This document shows positions 54,779-63,173 of a stretch of DNA of 64,000 nt, in pieces. The notes beneath the pieces were generated by a model. That model ran no database searches. It was given only the letters and a program-made list of their open reading frames with translations, and was not told the origin of the DNA. The stretch lies in the NCBI GenBank assembly GCA_965284315.1, contig OZ260072.1, positions 744,001-808,000 of the forward strand. The letters are read 5' to 3'. The DNA comes from PCRC01 sp017848435. GTDB lineage: Bacteria > Pseudomonadota > Gammaproteobacteria > Burkholderiales > Burkholderiaceae_C. The translations under genes and the position numbers were made by a program. How positions within the stretch are numbered: position 1 is the first letter of the stretch; each line of letters opens with the position of its first letter.

Positions 54779-54814
54779 TACTTTTCACCACTTAAATGCA
54801 CTTTTTTGCACTTT
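54779..54814 (-). promoter_or_regulatory. Four MraZ boxes with 10-bp period
   Basis: On the minus strand AAAGTG (54814-54809), AAAGTG (54804-54799), TAAGTG (54794-54789) and AAAGTA (54784-54779) repeat with an exact 10-bp step, 38-73 bp upstream of the mraZ start. This matches the known MraZ-binding pattern of short GTG-containing direct repeats spaced by one helical turn. The last box is the weakest match. Confidence 0.85.
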
Positions 54815-54837
54815 AGCAGGAAAAGCCGGGCTTGCAA
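54810..54837 (-). promoter_or_regulatory. Candidate promoter of the dcw cluster
   Basis: On the minus strand TTGCAA (54837-54832), a 16-bp spacer, and TAAAGT (54815-54810) match the -35 and -10 hexamers at four of six positions each. The -10 overlaps the first MraZ box, which fits repression. The 200 bp further upstream contain no gene; a very weak repeat-A-like stretch (ACTAAGGC at 54898-54905) is present. Confidence 0.4.
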
Positions 54838-54981
54838 GTGGGCTTGTGACTATTTTGGCAATGAAATCAACAACTTAGGAACGATTCAGAGAGTCCGACT
54901 AAGGCAAAAATCGTTCAAGAATAAGCACTTAGCGGCGCCACTCAATGTGATGGGTGAAATCACACCGCCAGCGGCCGACGC

Positions 54982-56331
54982 TCAAAGAATGTAGCGCGAC
55001 AAATCCTCGTTCCGGCTCAGCTCCTGCAAGCGCGCGTCCACGTAGGGGGCGTCGATGCGGATGGTCTGGCCATCGAGCCGGCTGGCGTCAAAACTCACCT
55101 CGTCCAGCAGCCGCTCCATGACGGTGGACAAACGCCGCGCGCCGATGTTTTCGGTGCGCTCGTTGACCTCGAAGGCAATCTGCGCCAGCCGGGTCACGCC
55201 ATCGGGCGTGAACGCCAGGGCCACGTTCTCGGTGGCCAGCAAGGCCTGGTACTGCTTGACCAGCGAGGCGTGGGTCTGCGTCAGGATGGCCTCGAAGTCC
55301 CCCACGGACAGCGACTGCAGCTCGACACGGATCGGCAGCCGCCCCTGCAGCTCGGGGATCAGGTCGCAGGGCCGCGCCAGGTGGAACGCGCCCGAGGCAA
55401 TGAACAGCATGTGGTCAGTCTTGACGATGCCGTACTTGGTGGACACGCTGGTGCCCTCCACCAACGGCAGCAGGTCGCGCTGCACGCCCTGGCGCGACAC
55501 GTCGGCACTGCCACCGCCCGCGTCCGACCGGCTGGCGACCTTGTCGATCTCGTCGATGAACACAATGCCGTTCTGCTCGGCGCTCTCAATCGCCTGCGCG
55601 CGGATCTCTTCCTCGTTCACCAGCTTGGCGGCCTCTTCGTCGGTCAGCAGGCGCAAGGCCTCGGCGATCTTGAGCTTGCGCGTCTTGCGCTTGCCCTGCC
55701 CCATCTGGCTGAACAGGCCGCGCAACTGCTCGCCCATCTCTTCCATGCCGGCGGGGCCCATGACCTCCAGCTGCGGCTTGACGTCGGCCAGGTCGATCTC
55801 GATCTCCTTGTCGTCCAGCGCGCCTTCGCGCAGCTTCTTGCGGAAAGACTGCCGCGTGTTGCTCTCGGGCGAAGGCGTCAGCTCCAGCGGGTCGGCCACG
55901 CCGCTGTGGCGCGGTGGCGGGATCAGCACGTCGAGCACGCGGTCTTCCGCCATGTCCTCCGCACGTACCCGCACCTGGCGCATGGCGCGTTCACGGGTTT
56001 GCTTCACCGCCACCTCCACCAGGTCGCGGATGATGGCGTCCACGTCCTTGCCCACGTAGCCGACCTCGGTGAACTTGGTCGCTTCCACCTTGATGAAGGG
56101 CGCGTCCGCCAGCCGCGCCAGCCGCCGGGCAATCTCGGTCTTGCCGACGCCGGTGGGGCCGATCATCAGGATGTTCTTTGGCGTAATCTCGGGCCGCAGT
56201 GTTGCATCGACCTGCTGCCGCCGCCAGCGGTTGCGCAGCGCAATTGCCACGGCCCGCTTGGCCTGCGACTGGCCAACGATGTGTTTGTCGAGTTCGGAGA
56301 CGATCTCTTGGGGGGTCATGGCGCTGCTCAT
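54982..56331 (-). CDS. hslU: HslUV protease ATPase subunit HslU
   Basis: HslU unfolds substrates for the HslV peptidase. The 449-residue AAA+ protein has MTPQEIVSELDKHIVGQSQAKRAVAIALRNRWRR, Walker A GPTGVGKTEIARRLA, the long intermediate domain (residues about 110-240), Walker B GIVFIDEIDKVA, and the C-terminal sensor region NERTENIGARRLSTVMERLLDEVSF. ATG at 56331 or 56319 could start it. It overlaps hslV by four bases. It lies upstream of mraZ on the same strand, with about 240 bp between. Confidence 0.97.
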   Translation of the reverse strand: MSSAMTPQEIVSELDKHIVGQSQAKRAVAIALRNRWRRQQVDATLRPEITPKNILMIGPTGVGKTEIARRLARLADAPFIKVEATKFTEVGYVGKDVDAIIRDLVEVAVKQTRERAMRQVRVRAEDMAEDRVLDVLIPPPRHSGVADPLELTPSPESNTRQSFRKKLREGALDDKEIEIDLADVKPQLEVMGPAGMEEMGEQLRGLFSQMGQGKRKTRKLKIAEALRLLTDEEAAKLVNEEEIRAQAIESAEQNGIVFIDEIDKVASRSDAGGGSADVSRQGVQRDLLPLVEGTSVSTKYGIVKTDHMLFIASGAFHLARPCDLIPELQGRLPIRVELQSLSVGDFEAILTQTHASLVKQYQALLATENVALAFTPDGVTRLAQIAFEVNERTENIGARRLSTVMERLLDEVSFDASRLDGQTIRIDAPYVDARLQELSRNEDLSRYIL

Positions 56332-56876
56332 GCCAGCGTCTCGATGGTGTGGTTCATGTTGGTGTAGATGCAGAGTTCGCCGGCAATTTCCAGCGACTTC
56401 TTGACGATGTCGGGGGCCGACAGCGTGGTGTTTTCGAGCAAGGCCTTGGCGGCCGACTGGGCAAAGCCGCCGCCGGACCCAATGGCCACAATGCCCTGTT
56501 CCGGCTCCAGCACGTCGCCGTTGCCAGTGATGATCAGCGAGGCCTCGCGGTCGGCCACAGCGAGCATGGCCTCCAGGCGGCGCAGCACGCGGTCGGTGCG
56601 CCAGTCCTTGGTGAGCTCAATGGCGGCGCGGGTCAGGTGACCCTGGTGTTTTTCGAGCTTGGCCTCGAAGCGCTCGAACAGCGTGAAGGCGTCGGCGGTG
56701 GCGCCGGCAAAGCCGACCAGCACCTGGTCGCGGTACAGCTTGCGCACTTTGCGGGCGGTGCCCTTGATGACGATGTTGCCCAGCGTGACCTGGCCGTCGC
56801 CACCGATGGCGACCTGCCAGCCGGTGGCCGTTTGTCGGCGCACGCTGACAATCGTGGTTCCGTGAAATTGTTCCAT
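56328..56876 (-). CDS. hslV: HslUV protease peptidase subunit HslV
   Basis: HslV is the proteasome-like peptidase of the HslUV complex. The 182-residue precursor begins MEQFHG, then the catalytic N-terminal Thr after processing (TTIVSVRRQ). Conserved segments are VAIGGDGQVTLGN and LVGFAGATADAFTLFERFE, with the metal-binding GSGGGFAQSAAKAL near the end. It precedes hslU with a four-base overlap. Confidence 0.97.
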   Translation of the reverse strand: MEQFHGTTIVSVRRQTATGWQVAIGGDGQVTLGNIVIKGTARKVRKLYRDQVLVGFAGATADAFTLFERFEAKLEKHQGHLTRAAIELTKDWRTDRVLRRLEAMLAVADREASLIITGNGDVLEPEQGIVAIGSGGGFAQSAAKALLENTTLSAPDIVKKSLEIAGELCIYTNMNHTIETLA

Positions 56877-56918
56877 GCCGGGCAGTTTAGGGCACCGGCG
56901 CGCAATACAAGGCAGGGC

Positions 56919-58550
56919 TCAGTCGGTGCGCACCACCACCGTGGCACAGGCCGGAATGCCAATCACGCTGAAAAACGGCGCCAGCAGGCGGTGCACGTCG
57001 TTGAACTGGACAATGCGCTTGTCGGCGTGCTGGGCCGACGCCCAGTTCAGCAACGCACCGGCAGCCGCGAAGTCGAGCCGGATCAGGTGGCTGCAGTTGA
57101 TCTGCAGGGTGCTGGCATCGGCACAGGTGGCGGCAAGCTGGGCCAGTGCGGGCGGCGCGTCGCCACTCAGCTGGCCACTCAGTGTGGCGCTCACCACCGT
57201 GCCCCCCGGCAATGCGGGCAGGCCCATGGCCAGGGTGTGCCATTCGGACTGCCGGTAGGCGCTGGGGCCGAGTAACGCGGTGTCCACCACATTGCCTTTG
57301 GCCTGGCTGAAATCAATCACCGGAAAACCCTGCGCGTTCACCGGGGTGTAGGTGCACAGCACCGGTTCCCAGGACGGTGGCGACACCTCGTAGGTCACGC
57401 AGTAGTCCAGCGCCACCTGGTCAAAAGCCTCCACCTGCCCCATCACCCGGCAGACCTCCATGCGCAGCTGCCACCAGACCGGGTCCACCGCCGGCTCGCC
57501 CGCCGGGGTGGCTTGCCGCAGCACCCGCTCGAGCTTCTCCGGCTGGATGAATTGCAGCTGCACCGGCTGGCCACGCCAGCCGCGCAGCAAGCGCAGCAAG
57601 GCTTCTACTGCGCTCAGGTCGATTTCCGCCAACAAGGTCCAGTCCAGCCGCCATTGGCCGGGTGTGCGCGGCTTGACCGCAGACAAGGTCATCACGGCAA
57701 AGCGGCTCAACGCGTCCGGGCTGCTCCAGTCGGTCGGGCGCGCGGCGGGCAACACCGCCGGTGGGGCTACCGTGGCCTGCACCAGTTCCGGCATGGAAAA
57801 CCACTGTGGCGCAGAACGCCCGAAGTGCTGGGCAAACTCAACCGCCAGCGACTCAAAGCGGTTTGCGCGGCCAGTAGCACGGTAAAAATCAAACAGCGTC
57901 AGCCAGGTGTCGGCATGGTCATGGCGGCCGTTGTGGGGGGCAATCGCGTCCAGCAGCGTGGCCTCGGCGGCAGCGTCTTCGGCATTGGCAAACTGCATGG
58001 CCGCCTCTTCGAGGCCCACGTCACGGGCGCCCTCTGCGACATCCACCGCCAACGATTTGGAGGTGGAGAAACTGGTGCTCTCGCGCGCGGGTTCGCTGTT
58101 CACCGCGAGGCTGGGCCACGGTGGCGCGGCGGGCACTGGCGTGGCCAACGCAGCCTGTCGCAGGTGTTCAGGGGGGGCCTCGCCCGGTGCCTTGGGCTGC
58201 CACCACTTCATCGACATGTCGGCCTCGATGTCGGCGATTTGTTTCAGCGTCTGCTGGGGCGGCTTGACCGGTGCCATGGAAGGCAGGCTGCTGTTGAAGA
58301 ACGACGGGTGGCCCGCCACCTCCTGTTCGGCCTGTGGGTCATGGCGACGCAGCTTGCGCAGCATGCCGAACTCGCGTTTGCGCAGCAGCTCGTTGTGCCG
58401 CTTGCGCTCGACAATGGCCTTGAGCTGCTGCCTGGACAGGTTCTGGCGGTCGTCACCGGTTTTGTCCAGCTCGGTCCAGGGGGTGGACGGCTGGCGGACA
58501 AAATTGACCACCTTGGAAAACAAACCGCCGGGGACGTCTTCGCTGGCCAT
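56919..58550 (-). CDS. STAS-domain protein of unknown function
   Basis: This 543-residue cytoplasmic protein starts MASEDVPGGLFSKVVNFVRQPSTPWTEL. It has a basic helical region (residues about 30-80, with repeated Arg/Lys), a long Pro/Ala-rich stretch, and a C-terminal segment (residues about 455-543) with STAS-like sequence (LQINCSHLIRLDFAAAGALLNWASAQ). STAS domains regulate phosphorelays or transport. No kinase or transporter lies nearby. The open frame extends upstream into the DksA gene and is discounted. It is conserved by position between dksA and hslV, but its role is unknown. Confidence 0.72.
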   Translation of the reverse strand: MASEDVPGGLFSKVVNFVRQPSTPWTELDKTGDDRQNLSRQQLKAIVERKRHNELLRKREFGMLRKLRRHDPQAEQEVAGHPSFFNSSLPSMAPVKPPQQTLKQIADIEADMSMKWWQPKAPGEAPPEHLRQAALATPVPAAPPWPSLAVNSEPARESTSFSTSKSLAVDVAEGARDVGLEEAAMQFANAEDAAAEATLLDAIAPHNGRHDHADTWLTLFDFYRATGRANRFESLAVEFAQHFGRSAPQWFSMPELVQATVAPPAVLPAARPTDWSSPDALSRFAVMTLSAVKPRTPGQWRLDWTLLAEIDLSAVEALLRLLRGWRGQPVQLQFIQPEKLERVLRQATPAGEPAVDPVWWQLRMEVCRVMGQVEAFDQVALDYCVTYEVSPPSWEPVLCTYTPVNAQGFPVIDFSQAKGNVVDTALLGPSAYRQSEWHTLAMGLPALPGGTVVSATLSGQLSGDAPPALAQLAATCADASTLQINCSHLIRLDFAAAGALLNWASAQHADKRIVQFNDVHRLLAPFFSVIGIPACATVVVRTD

Positions 58551-58581
58551 GTGCTGTAAAGGCGAACCGGCGTCAGCGGGC

Positions 58582-59625
58582 TCAGTCTCCGAACATCTTC
58601 TGTTTGAGTTCGCGCCGCTGCTGCGCTTCCAGCGACAGCGTCGCGGTGGGGCGCGCAATCAGGCGGCCGACGCCAATGGCTTCGCCGGTTTCGTCGCAGT
58701 AGCCGTAGTCGCCCGCGTCGATGCGCTGGATCGACTGCTCGATCTTCTTTAGCAGCTTGCGTTCGCGGTCGCGGGTGCGCAGTTCCAGCGCGTGTTCTTC
58801 TTCGATGGTGGCGCGGTCGGCCGGGTCGGGCACGACCACGGTTTCTTCACGCAGGTGTTCGGTGGTTTCACCGGCGTTGGCGAGGATGTCGCGCTTGAGC
58901 ACCACCAGCTTCAGGCGGAAAAAGGCCATCTGCTTGTCGTTCATGTACTCCGAGTCGGGCATGGACAGGACTTCGGCGTCCACCAGCTCTTCGGCTGGCT
59001 TGGTTTTCCAGTTGTTGGCGAGCTTGGGGTCTTTTTTGACCGGCATCGGGTGCGGGGCGCTGACCGGGGGCAGCGGCGCATAGGCCGACGGCATCGTGTA
59101 GCTGGCCTTGGCGGCGGTGGACGCCACCACCGGGGTGACCGGCGCCGCCGGTGCGTTGTTGCCGGTCAGACGCGAGGCGCGGGTCTTGGCAGGCTTGGAG
59201 GCCAGGGGGGCGTCGGCGGGAGCGGTAGAGGAGGTCAAGGGTTTACTTTTTTCGGTTGGCATCGTGGCGATGGTCGGGGCAGCAGGTTTGGACGGGGCAA
59301 CCTTCTTGGCGGGCGGCGCCGGTACGGCCTGCACGGCCTCAACGACCGGGGATTTCTTCTTGGCTTTTACGGCCGGTTTGGCAACGGCTTGAACCGGCGC
59401 CTTGGCCACCGGCTTGGGGGCGGCCTTCACCGTGGCCGGTTTGGCTTTTGCTTTCACGACGGCGGTCTTGGCCGGTTTGGCAGGCGCCGGGGGGGGCGCC
59501 TTCTTCACCGGTGGGGCTTTGGCAACTTTTGCGGTTGGTTTGGCGACGGCTTTGCTGCTTTTCGCAGCAGCAGGCGCGGCCGCAGGCTTTTTGGCCGCAG
59601 TCACTTGTTTCGCAGAAGCTTTCAC
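58582..59625 (-). CDS. dksA: RNA polymerase-binding protein DksA with a long Lys/Ala/Pro N-terminal extension
   Basis: DksA binds the secondary channel of RNA polymerase and works with ppGpp in the stringent response. Here the DksA domain is the last ~145 of 347 residues: a coiled coil with the tip motif DPADRA (D-x-x-D-x-A), and a zinc-finger region reading YGYCDETGEAIGVGRLIARPTATLSLEAQQ, where only one of the four usual Cys remains (C-x-x-T ... S-x-x-A). Such Cys-poor forms are common in betaproteobacteria. The preceding ~200 residues are Lys/Ala/Pro-rich, like histone H1 tails. GTG 59625 is preferred because GAGGAGACAAGTT precedes it; the in-frame extension upstream is discounted. Confidence 0.88.
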   Translation of the reverse strand: MKASAKQVTAAKKPAAAPAAAKSSKAVAKPTAKVAKAPPVKKAPPPAPAKPAKTAVVKAKAKPATVKAAPKPVAKAPVQAVAKPAVKAKKKSPVVEAVQAVPAPPAKKVAPSKPAAPTIATMPTEKSKPLTSSTAPADAPLASKPAKTRASRLTGNNAPAAPVTPVVASTAAKASYTMPSAYAPLPPVSAPHPMPVKKDPKLANNWKTKPAEELVDAEVLSMPDSEYMNDKQMAFFRLKLVVLKRDILANAGETTEHLREETVVVPDPADRATIEEEHALELRTRDRERKLLKKIEQSIQRIDAGDYGYCDETGEAIGVGRLIARPTATLSLEAQQRRELKQKMFGD

Positions 59626-59841
59626 AACTTGTCTCCTCGGAGAACTGGCAGTGGCTCGAACAGGCGACCCGCCTGCTCTTGAATTGCCCGAAGTTATACC
59701 TGCTTCCACACGGGTTGCTGTTGCTTCACTGGCGCGCGATTCTAGCGGTTTACCCTCGTTCGGCGCCGGACGGGCGAATCCGAACATCTGCAACATGGCA
59801 AGCATCATGGCGCGTTCCCGTCGAAAAGGGTGGAGACTACC

Positions 59842-60891
59842 TTAAATCAGCGACTGCTCCAGCCCCTGCACAAAAATGTCTTTCGGCAGGTCGATGCCGA
59901 TGAACACCATCTTGCTGGTGCGCTTCTCCTTGGGGCCCCATTGCGGCCCCAGGTCGCTGCCCATCAGCTGGTGCACGCCCTGGAAAATCACCTTGCGGTC
60001 GGTGCCCTGCATGTTCAGCACGCCCTTGTAGCGCAGCATGCGCGGGCCATAGATGTTGACGATGGCGCCGAGGAAGTCTTCCAGCTTCTCCGGGCTGAAC
60101 TTGCGGTCGGAGCGGAACACGAAGCTCTTCACATCGTCGTCGTGCACGTGGTGGTGGCCATGCCCCTCGTGGGCGTGCGACGGGTGGTCGCAGTGTTCAC
60201 CGTGTGCGTGGTCGTGGTGGTGGTGCTCTTCTTCGGCCTTCAGGAAGTCGGGGTCGATGTCGAGCTTGGCGTTGAGGTTGAAGCCCTTCAGGTCGAACAC
60301 GCTGGCAATCGGCACCTCGCCGAAATGCACCGCCTGCTGCGGCGCACGCGGGTTCATGTGCTTCAGGCGGTGCACCAGCGCGTCCACCTCGTCTTTGGCC
60401 ACGAGGTCGGACTTGCTGATGAAGATCTGGTCGGCAAACCCGATCTGGCGGCGCGCTTCCTGCCGGTCGTTGAGCTGCTGGTTGGCGTGCTTGGCGTCCA
60501 CCAGCGTCAGGATGGCGTCGAGCGCGTAGGTTTCGGCGATCTCGTCGTCCATGAAGAAGGTCTGCGCCACCGGGCCGGGGTCGGCCAGGCCGGTGGTTTC
60601 GATCACAACGCGGTCGAAGCTCAGCTCGCCCTTGCGCTTTTTCTCGGCCAGGCTGTGCAGCGTGGCGCGCAGGTCTTCGCGGATGGAGCAGCAGATACAG
60701 CCGTTGCTCATCTGGATGATCTGTTCGGTGGTGTCGTTGACGAGGATGTCGCTGTCGATGTTTTCCTCGCCGAATTCGTTCTCGATGACGGCGATTTTCT
60801 GGCCGTGGGCTTCGGTCAGCACGCGCTTGAGCAGCGTGGTTTTGCCTGAGCCGAGGAAGCCGGTGATGATGGTGGCGGGGATCAGGTTCAT
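59842..60891 (-). CDS. COG0523 (CobW/ZNG1-type) GTPase, putative metal chaperone
   Basis: This 349-residue G3E-family GTPase has Walker A TGFLGSGKTTLL, the metal-binding GCICC at residues 64-68, IETTGLADPGP, and SKSD (G4). A histidine-rich stretch (residues 223-250, about 14 His plus one Cys) lies before the CobW C-terminal domain. COG0523 proteins deliver zinc, cobalt or other metals; the His tail favours zinc or nickel. It lies upstream of dksA on the same strand. No Zur-like operator is visible in its leader, so its metal and regulation are unproven. Confidence 0.87.
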   Translation of the reverse strand: MNLIPATIITGFLGSGKTTLLKRVLTEAHGQKIAVIENEFGEENIDSDILVNDTTEQIIQMSNGCICCSIREDLRATLHSLAEKKRKGELSFDRVVIETTGLADPGPVAQTFFMDDEIAETYALDAILTLVDAKHANQQLNDRQEARRQIGFADQIFISKSDLVAKDEVDALVHRLKHMNPRAPQQAVHFGEVPIASVFDLKGFNLNAKLDIDPDFLKAEEEHHHHDHAHGEHCDHPSHAHEGHGHHHVHDDDVKSFVFRSDRKFSPEKLEDFLGAIVNIYGPRMLRYKGVLNMQGTDRKVIFQGVHQLMGSDLGPQWGPKEKRTSKMVFIGIDLPKDIFVQGLEQSLI

Positions 60892-60967
60892 GGGGCGTTC
60901 CAGTGCACAGAAAATCAGCAGGTGGGGAGTGTAGCGGCCAATTCAACCGCGTGCGGCCGGTGTGTGT

Positions 60968-62152
60968 TCAGCCCTTTTTCAACACGATCAGCCCCTTCAG
61001 GTACTCGCCTTCCGGGAATTCCAGCGTCATCGGGTGGTCGGGCGCGCCGCCCAGGCGTTCGGTGATGAAGCCATCGACCCCGGCGTCGGCCCCGGCCGAG
61101 GCGATGATTTTGTGGAACAAATCGGCGCTGATGCCGCCCGAACACGAGTAGGTGAACAGCACGCCGCCCGGTTCCAGCAGCTTGAAGGCGAGGCGGTTGA
61201 TGTCTTTGTAGGCGCGCGCGGCGCGGTCGGCGTGGGCGGCGGTGGGTGCGAACTTGGGCGGGTCGAGCACGATGGCGTCGAACATCCTGCCGGCGTCCAG
61301 AAACCCGCGCAGCGAGCTGTTGACGTCGGCGTCCAGAAAGGTGGCGCGCTCGGGCGCAAAGCCGTTCAGCGCCACGTTGGTGGCGGCCCGCTCCAGCGCC
61401 GGGCCGGACGAGTCGATCGAGGTGACATGCGCCGCGCCACCCGAGAGCGCCGCCACGGTGAAGCCACCGGTGTAGCAAAAGCAGTTGAGCACGCGCTGGA
61501 AGCCGAGGCGCTGCGCGTGTTCGGCAAACTTCTTTCGGCTGTCGCGCTGGTCAAGATAAAAGCCGGTCTTGTGGCCGGTGGCGATGTCGAGCGACAGTTG
61601 CCAGCCGTGTTCGCGCAGGGTCAGTTCCACCGGGCCGTCGCCGCGCAACCAGCCAGCGGCGGGTGCCAGGCCTTCCAGCTTGCGGGCGTTGGTGTCGGAG
61701 CGTTCGTAGAGTTTGGTGAGGCCGGTGGCGGCGAGCAAGGCGTCGGTGAGCACCGTTTTCCAGCGCTCGGCCCCGGTGGACAGGAACTGCGCCACCAGGG
61801 TGTCGCCGTACTGGTCGACGATCAGGCCCGGCAAACCGTCGGATTCGCCGTGGATGAGCCGTTGCCCGTCACTTTTGATGTCAAATCGGCTCCGAGCCTT
61901 AGTGGAGGCTTGCACTTTAGCTATGAAAAAAGAAGCGTCGATGCGCTGCGCTTCGTCAAAGCTCCAGACCCGTGCGCTGATTTTGGACGCCGGGCTGGTG
62001 AAGGCCCAGGCCAGGAACTGGCCGTTGCTGGCCTCCACCCGCACCGTCTCGCCGGCGTCGCCACTGCCCTTGGCAATGGCCGAGTCAAAAATCCAGGGGT
62101 GGCGGCGCTGCAGCGAGCGCTCTTTGCCGGGTTTGAGGCGGAGGGTTTTCAT
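60968..62152 (-). CDS. rlmI: 23S rRNA m5C1962 methyltransferase RlmI-type
   Basis: RlmI methylates C1962 of 23S rRNA. The 394-residue protein has an N-terminal PUA domain (MKTLRLKPGKERSLQRRHPWIFDSAI) and a C-terminal SAM methyltransferase domain with LNCFCYTGGFTVAALSGGAAHVTSID and DAIVLDPPKFAPTAAHADRAARAYKDINRLAF. ATG 62152 gives the canonical start and overlaps the xerC stop by four bases; the longer frame is discounted. Residues 73-86 (IAKVQASTKARSR) come from repeat copy A7, in frame. The paralogue RlmK-type fusion is not seen. Confidence 0.88.
   Translation of the reverse strand: MKTLRLKPGKERSLQRRHPWIFDSAIAKGSGDAGETVRVEASNGQFLAWAFTSPASKISARVWSFDEAQRIDASFFIAKVQASTKARSRFDIKSDGQRLIHGESDGLPGLIVDQYGDTLVAQFLSTGAERWKTVLTDALLAATGLTKLYERSDTNARKLEGLAPAAGWLRGDGPVELTLREHGWQLSLDIATGHKTGFYLDQRDSRKKFAEHAQRLGFQRVLNCFCYTGGFTVAALSGGAAHVTSIDSSGPALERAATNVALNGFAPERATFLDADVNSSLRGFLDAGRMFDAIVLDPPKFAPTAAHADRAARAYKDINRLAFKLLEPGGVLFTYSCSGGISADLFHKIIASAGADAGVDGFITERLGGAPDHPMTLEFPEGEYLKGLIVLKKG
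61896..61936 (-). repeat. Dispersed repeat A, copy 7 (inside rlmI)
   Basis: Read on the minus strand: GCTTC-N7-ATAGCT-N15-ACTAAGGC, with exact spacings. It lies in frame in rlmI, in the variable linker between the PUA domain and the segment RLIHGESDGLPGL. Confidence 0.75.
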
Positions 62153-63168
62153 TGTTTTTTGGCTCTGGGATGGGCCGCGTCGTACGCCTTGGCCAGGTGC
62201 TGGAAATCGAGCCGGGTGTAGACCTGCGTGGTGGTGATGTTGGCGTGGCCGAGCAGTTCCTGCACCGCGCGCAGGTCGCTGCTGGACTGCAGCACATGGC
62301 TGGCAAACGAGTGGCGCAGCATGTGCGGGTGCACCGGCGTGGCCAGCCCGGCCTGTTGGCTGCGCTGGCGCAGCCGTTGCCAGATGGCTTGCGCGCTGAG
62401 CCGGGTGCCGTTGCGGCCAACAAACAGGGCAGTGGAAGCGCACTGCCCATCAGCGTCTTTGCCCGCAGCCCGCGCCGCCATGGTTGTGTAGCCCGCAGGC
62501 GCCGTGCTGCGCAGCGCCAGCCAGCGCGCCAGTGCGGCGGCCGCCTGGCGGCCCACCGGCACGCTGCGGCGCTTGCCGCCCTTGCCCAGCACGTGCGCGT
62601 CGCCGGACTGCAGGTCGACCCAGCCGCGGGCGTCGGCGCTGGCCAACACGTCCAGCCCCACCAGTTCCCCCACCCGCAGGCCGCAGCCGTAGAGCAGCTC
62701 GACAATGGCCGCGTCGCGCGCTTCCAGCCAGGGGTCGTTGCTGGCCTGCTGGTGGCTGGCGAGCTGCACCGCGTCCTCCACCCCCAGCGCCTTGGGCAGG
62801 GGTTTGGCGGCTTTGGGCGCGCGCACGTCCTGCACCGGGTTGCTGGCGACCAGCCCCTCCCGGCCCAGCCAGGTGTAGAAGCCGCGCCAGCCTGACAGGA
62901 TGAGCGCGATGCCACGGGCGCTGCGGCCGGCCGCGCGCATCTGCGCCGCCCAGCGGCGGATGTGCGCGGTGTGCACTGCGGTGAGCGCCAGACCGGCCTG
63001 CTGCGCGTGGGCACCGAGCTTGTGCAGGTCCAGCGTGTAGAGGGCCACGGTGCGCTCTGCCAGGCGTTTTTCCACCCGCACATGGTCCAGGTAGCGGGCC
63101 ACCAGCACCTGCGATGCCGCGTCCAGCGGTGCTGGCAAGACGGCATCTGGCGCGGCGGGTTGGGCCAT
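62149..63168 (-). CDS. xerC: Tyrosine recombinase XerC
   Basis: XerC with XerD resolves chromosome dimers at dif. The 339-residue protein has the N-terminal SAM-like domain (VEKRLAERTVALYTLDLHKLGAHA) and the catalytic domain: LLYGCGLRVGELVGLD (Arg), HPHMLRHSFASHVLQ (His-x-x-Arg), LLGHANITTTQVYTRL (His and the Tyr nucleophile). An extra 20-odd residues between the first Arg and the His box (around YTTMAARAAGKDADGQCA) is larger than in E. coli. It overlaps rlmI and lies five bases after the DUF484 gene, which matches the dapF-DUF484-xerC order of other proteobacteria. Confidence 0.93.
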   Translation of the reverse strand: MAQPAAPDAVLPAPLDAASQVLVARYLDHVRVEKRLAERTVALYTLDLHKLGAHAQQAGLALTAVHTAHIRRWAAQMRAAGRSARGIALILSGWRGFYTWLGREGLVASNPVQDVRAPKAAKPLPKALGVEDAVQLASHQQASNDPWLEARDAAIVELLYGCGLRVGELVGLDVLASADARGWVDLQSGDAHVLGKGGKRRSVPVGRQAAAALARWLALRSTAPAGYTTMAARAAGKDADGQCASTALFVGRNGTRLSAQAIWQRLRQRSQQAGLATPVHPHMLRHSFASHVLQSSSDLRAVQELLGHANITTTQVYTRLDFQHLAKAYDAAHPRAKKQ

Positions 63169-63173
63169 GCGGG

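Noticed and set aside
54870..54905. Eighth copy of repeat A upstream of mraZ
   Set aside because: ACTAAGGC is present with a 15-base stretch before it, but the GCTAT and ATAGCT parts are absent, so it is too weak to count.
60892..60967. Zur-binding site upstream of the COG0523 GTPase gene
   Set aside because: The leader is GC-rich and shows none of the AT-rich palindrome (GTTATA...TATAAC type) expected for Zur.
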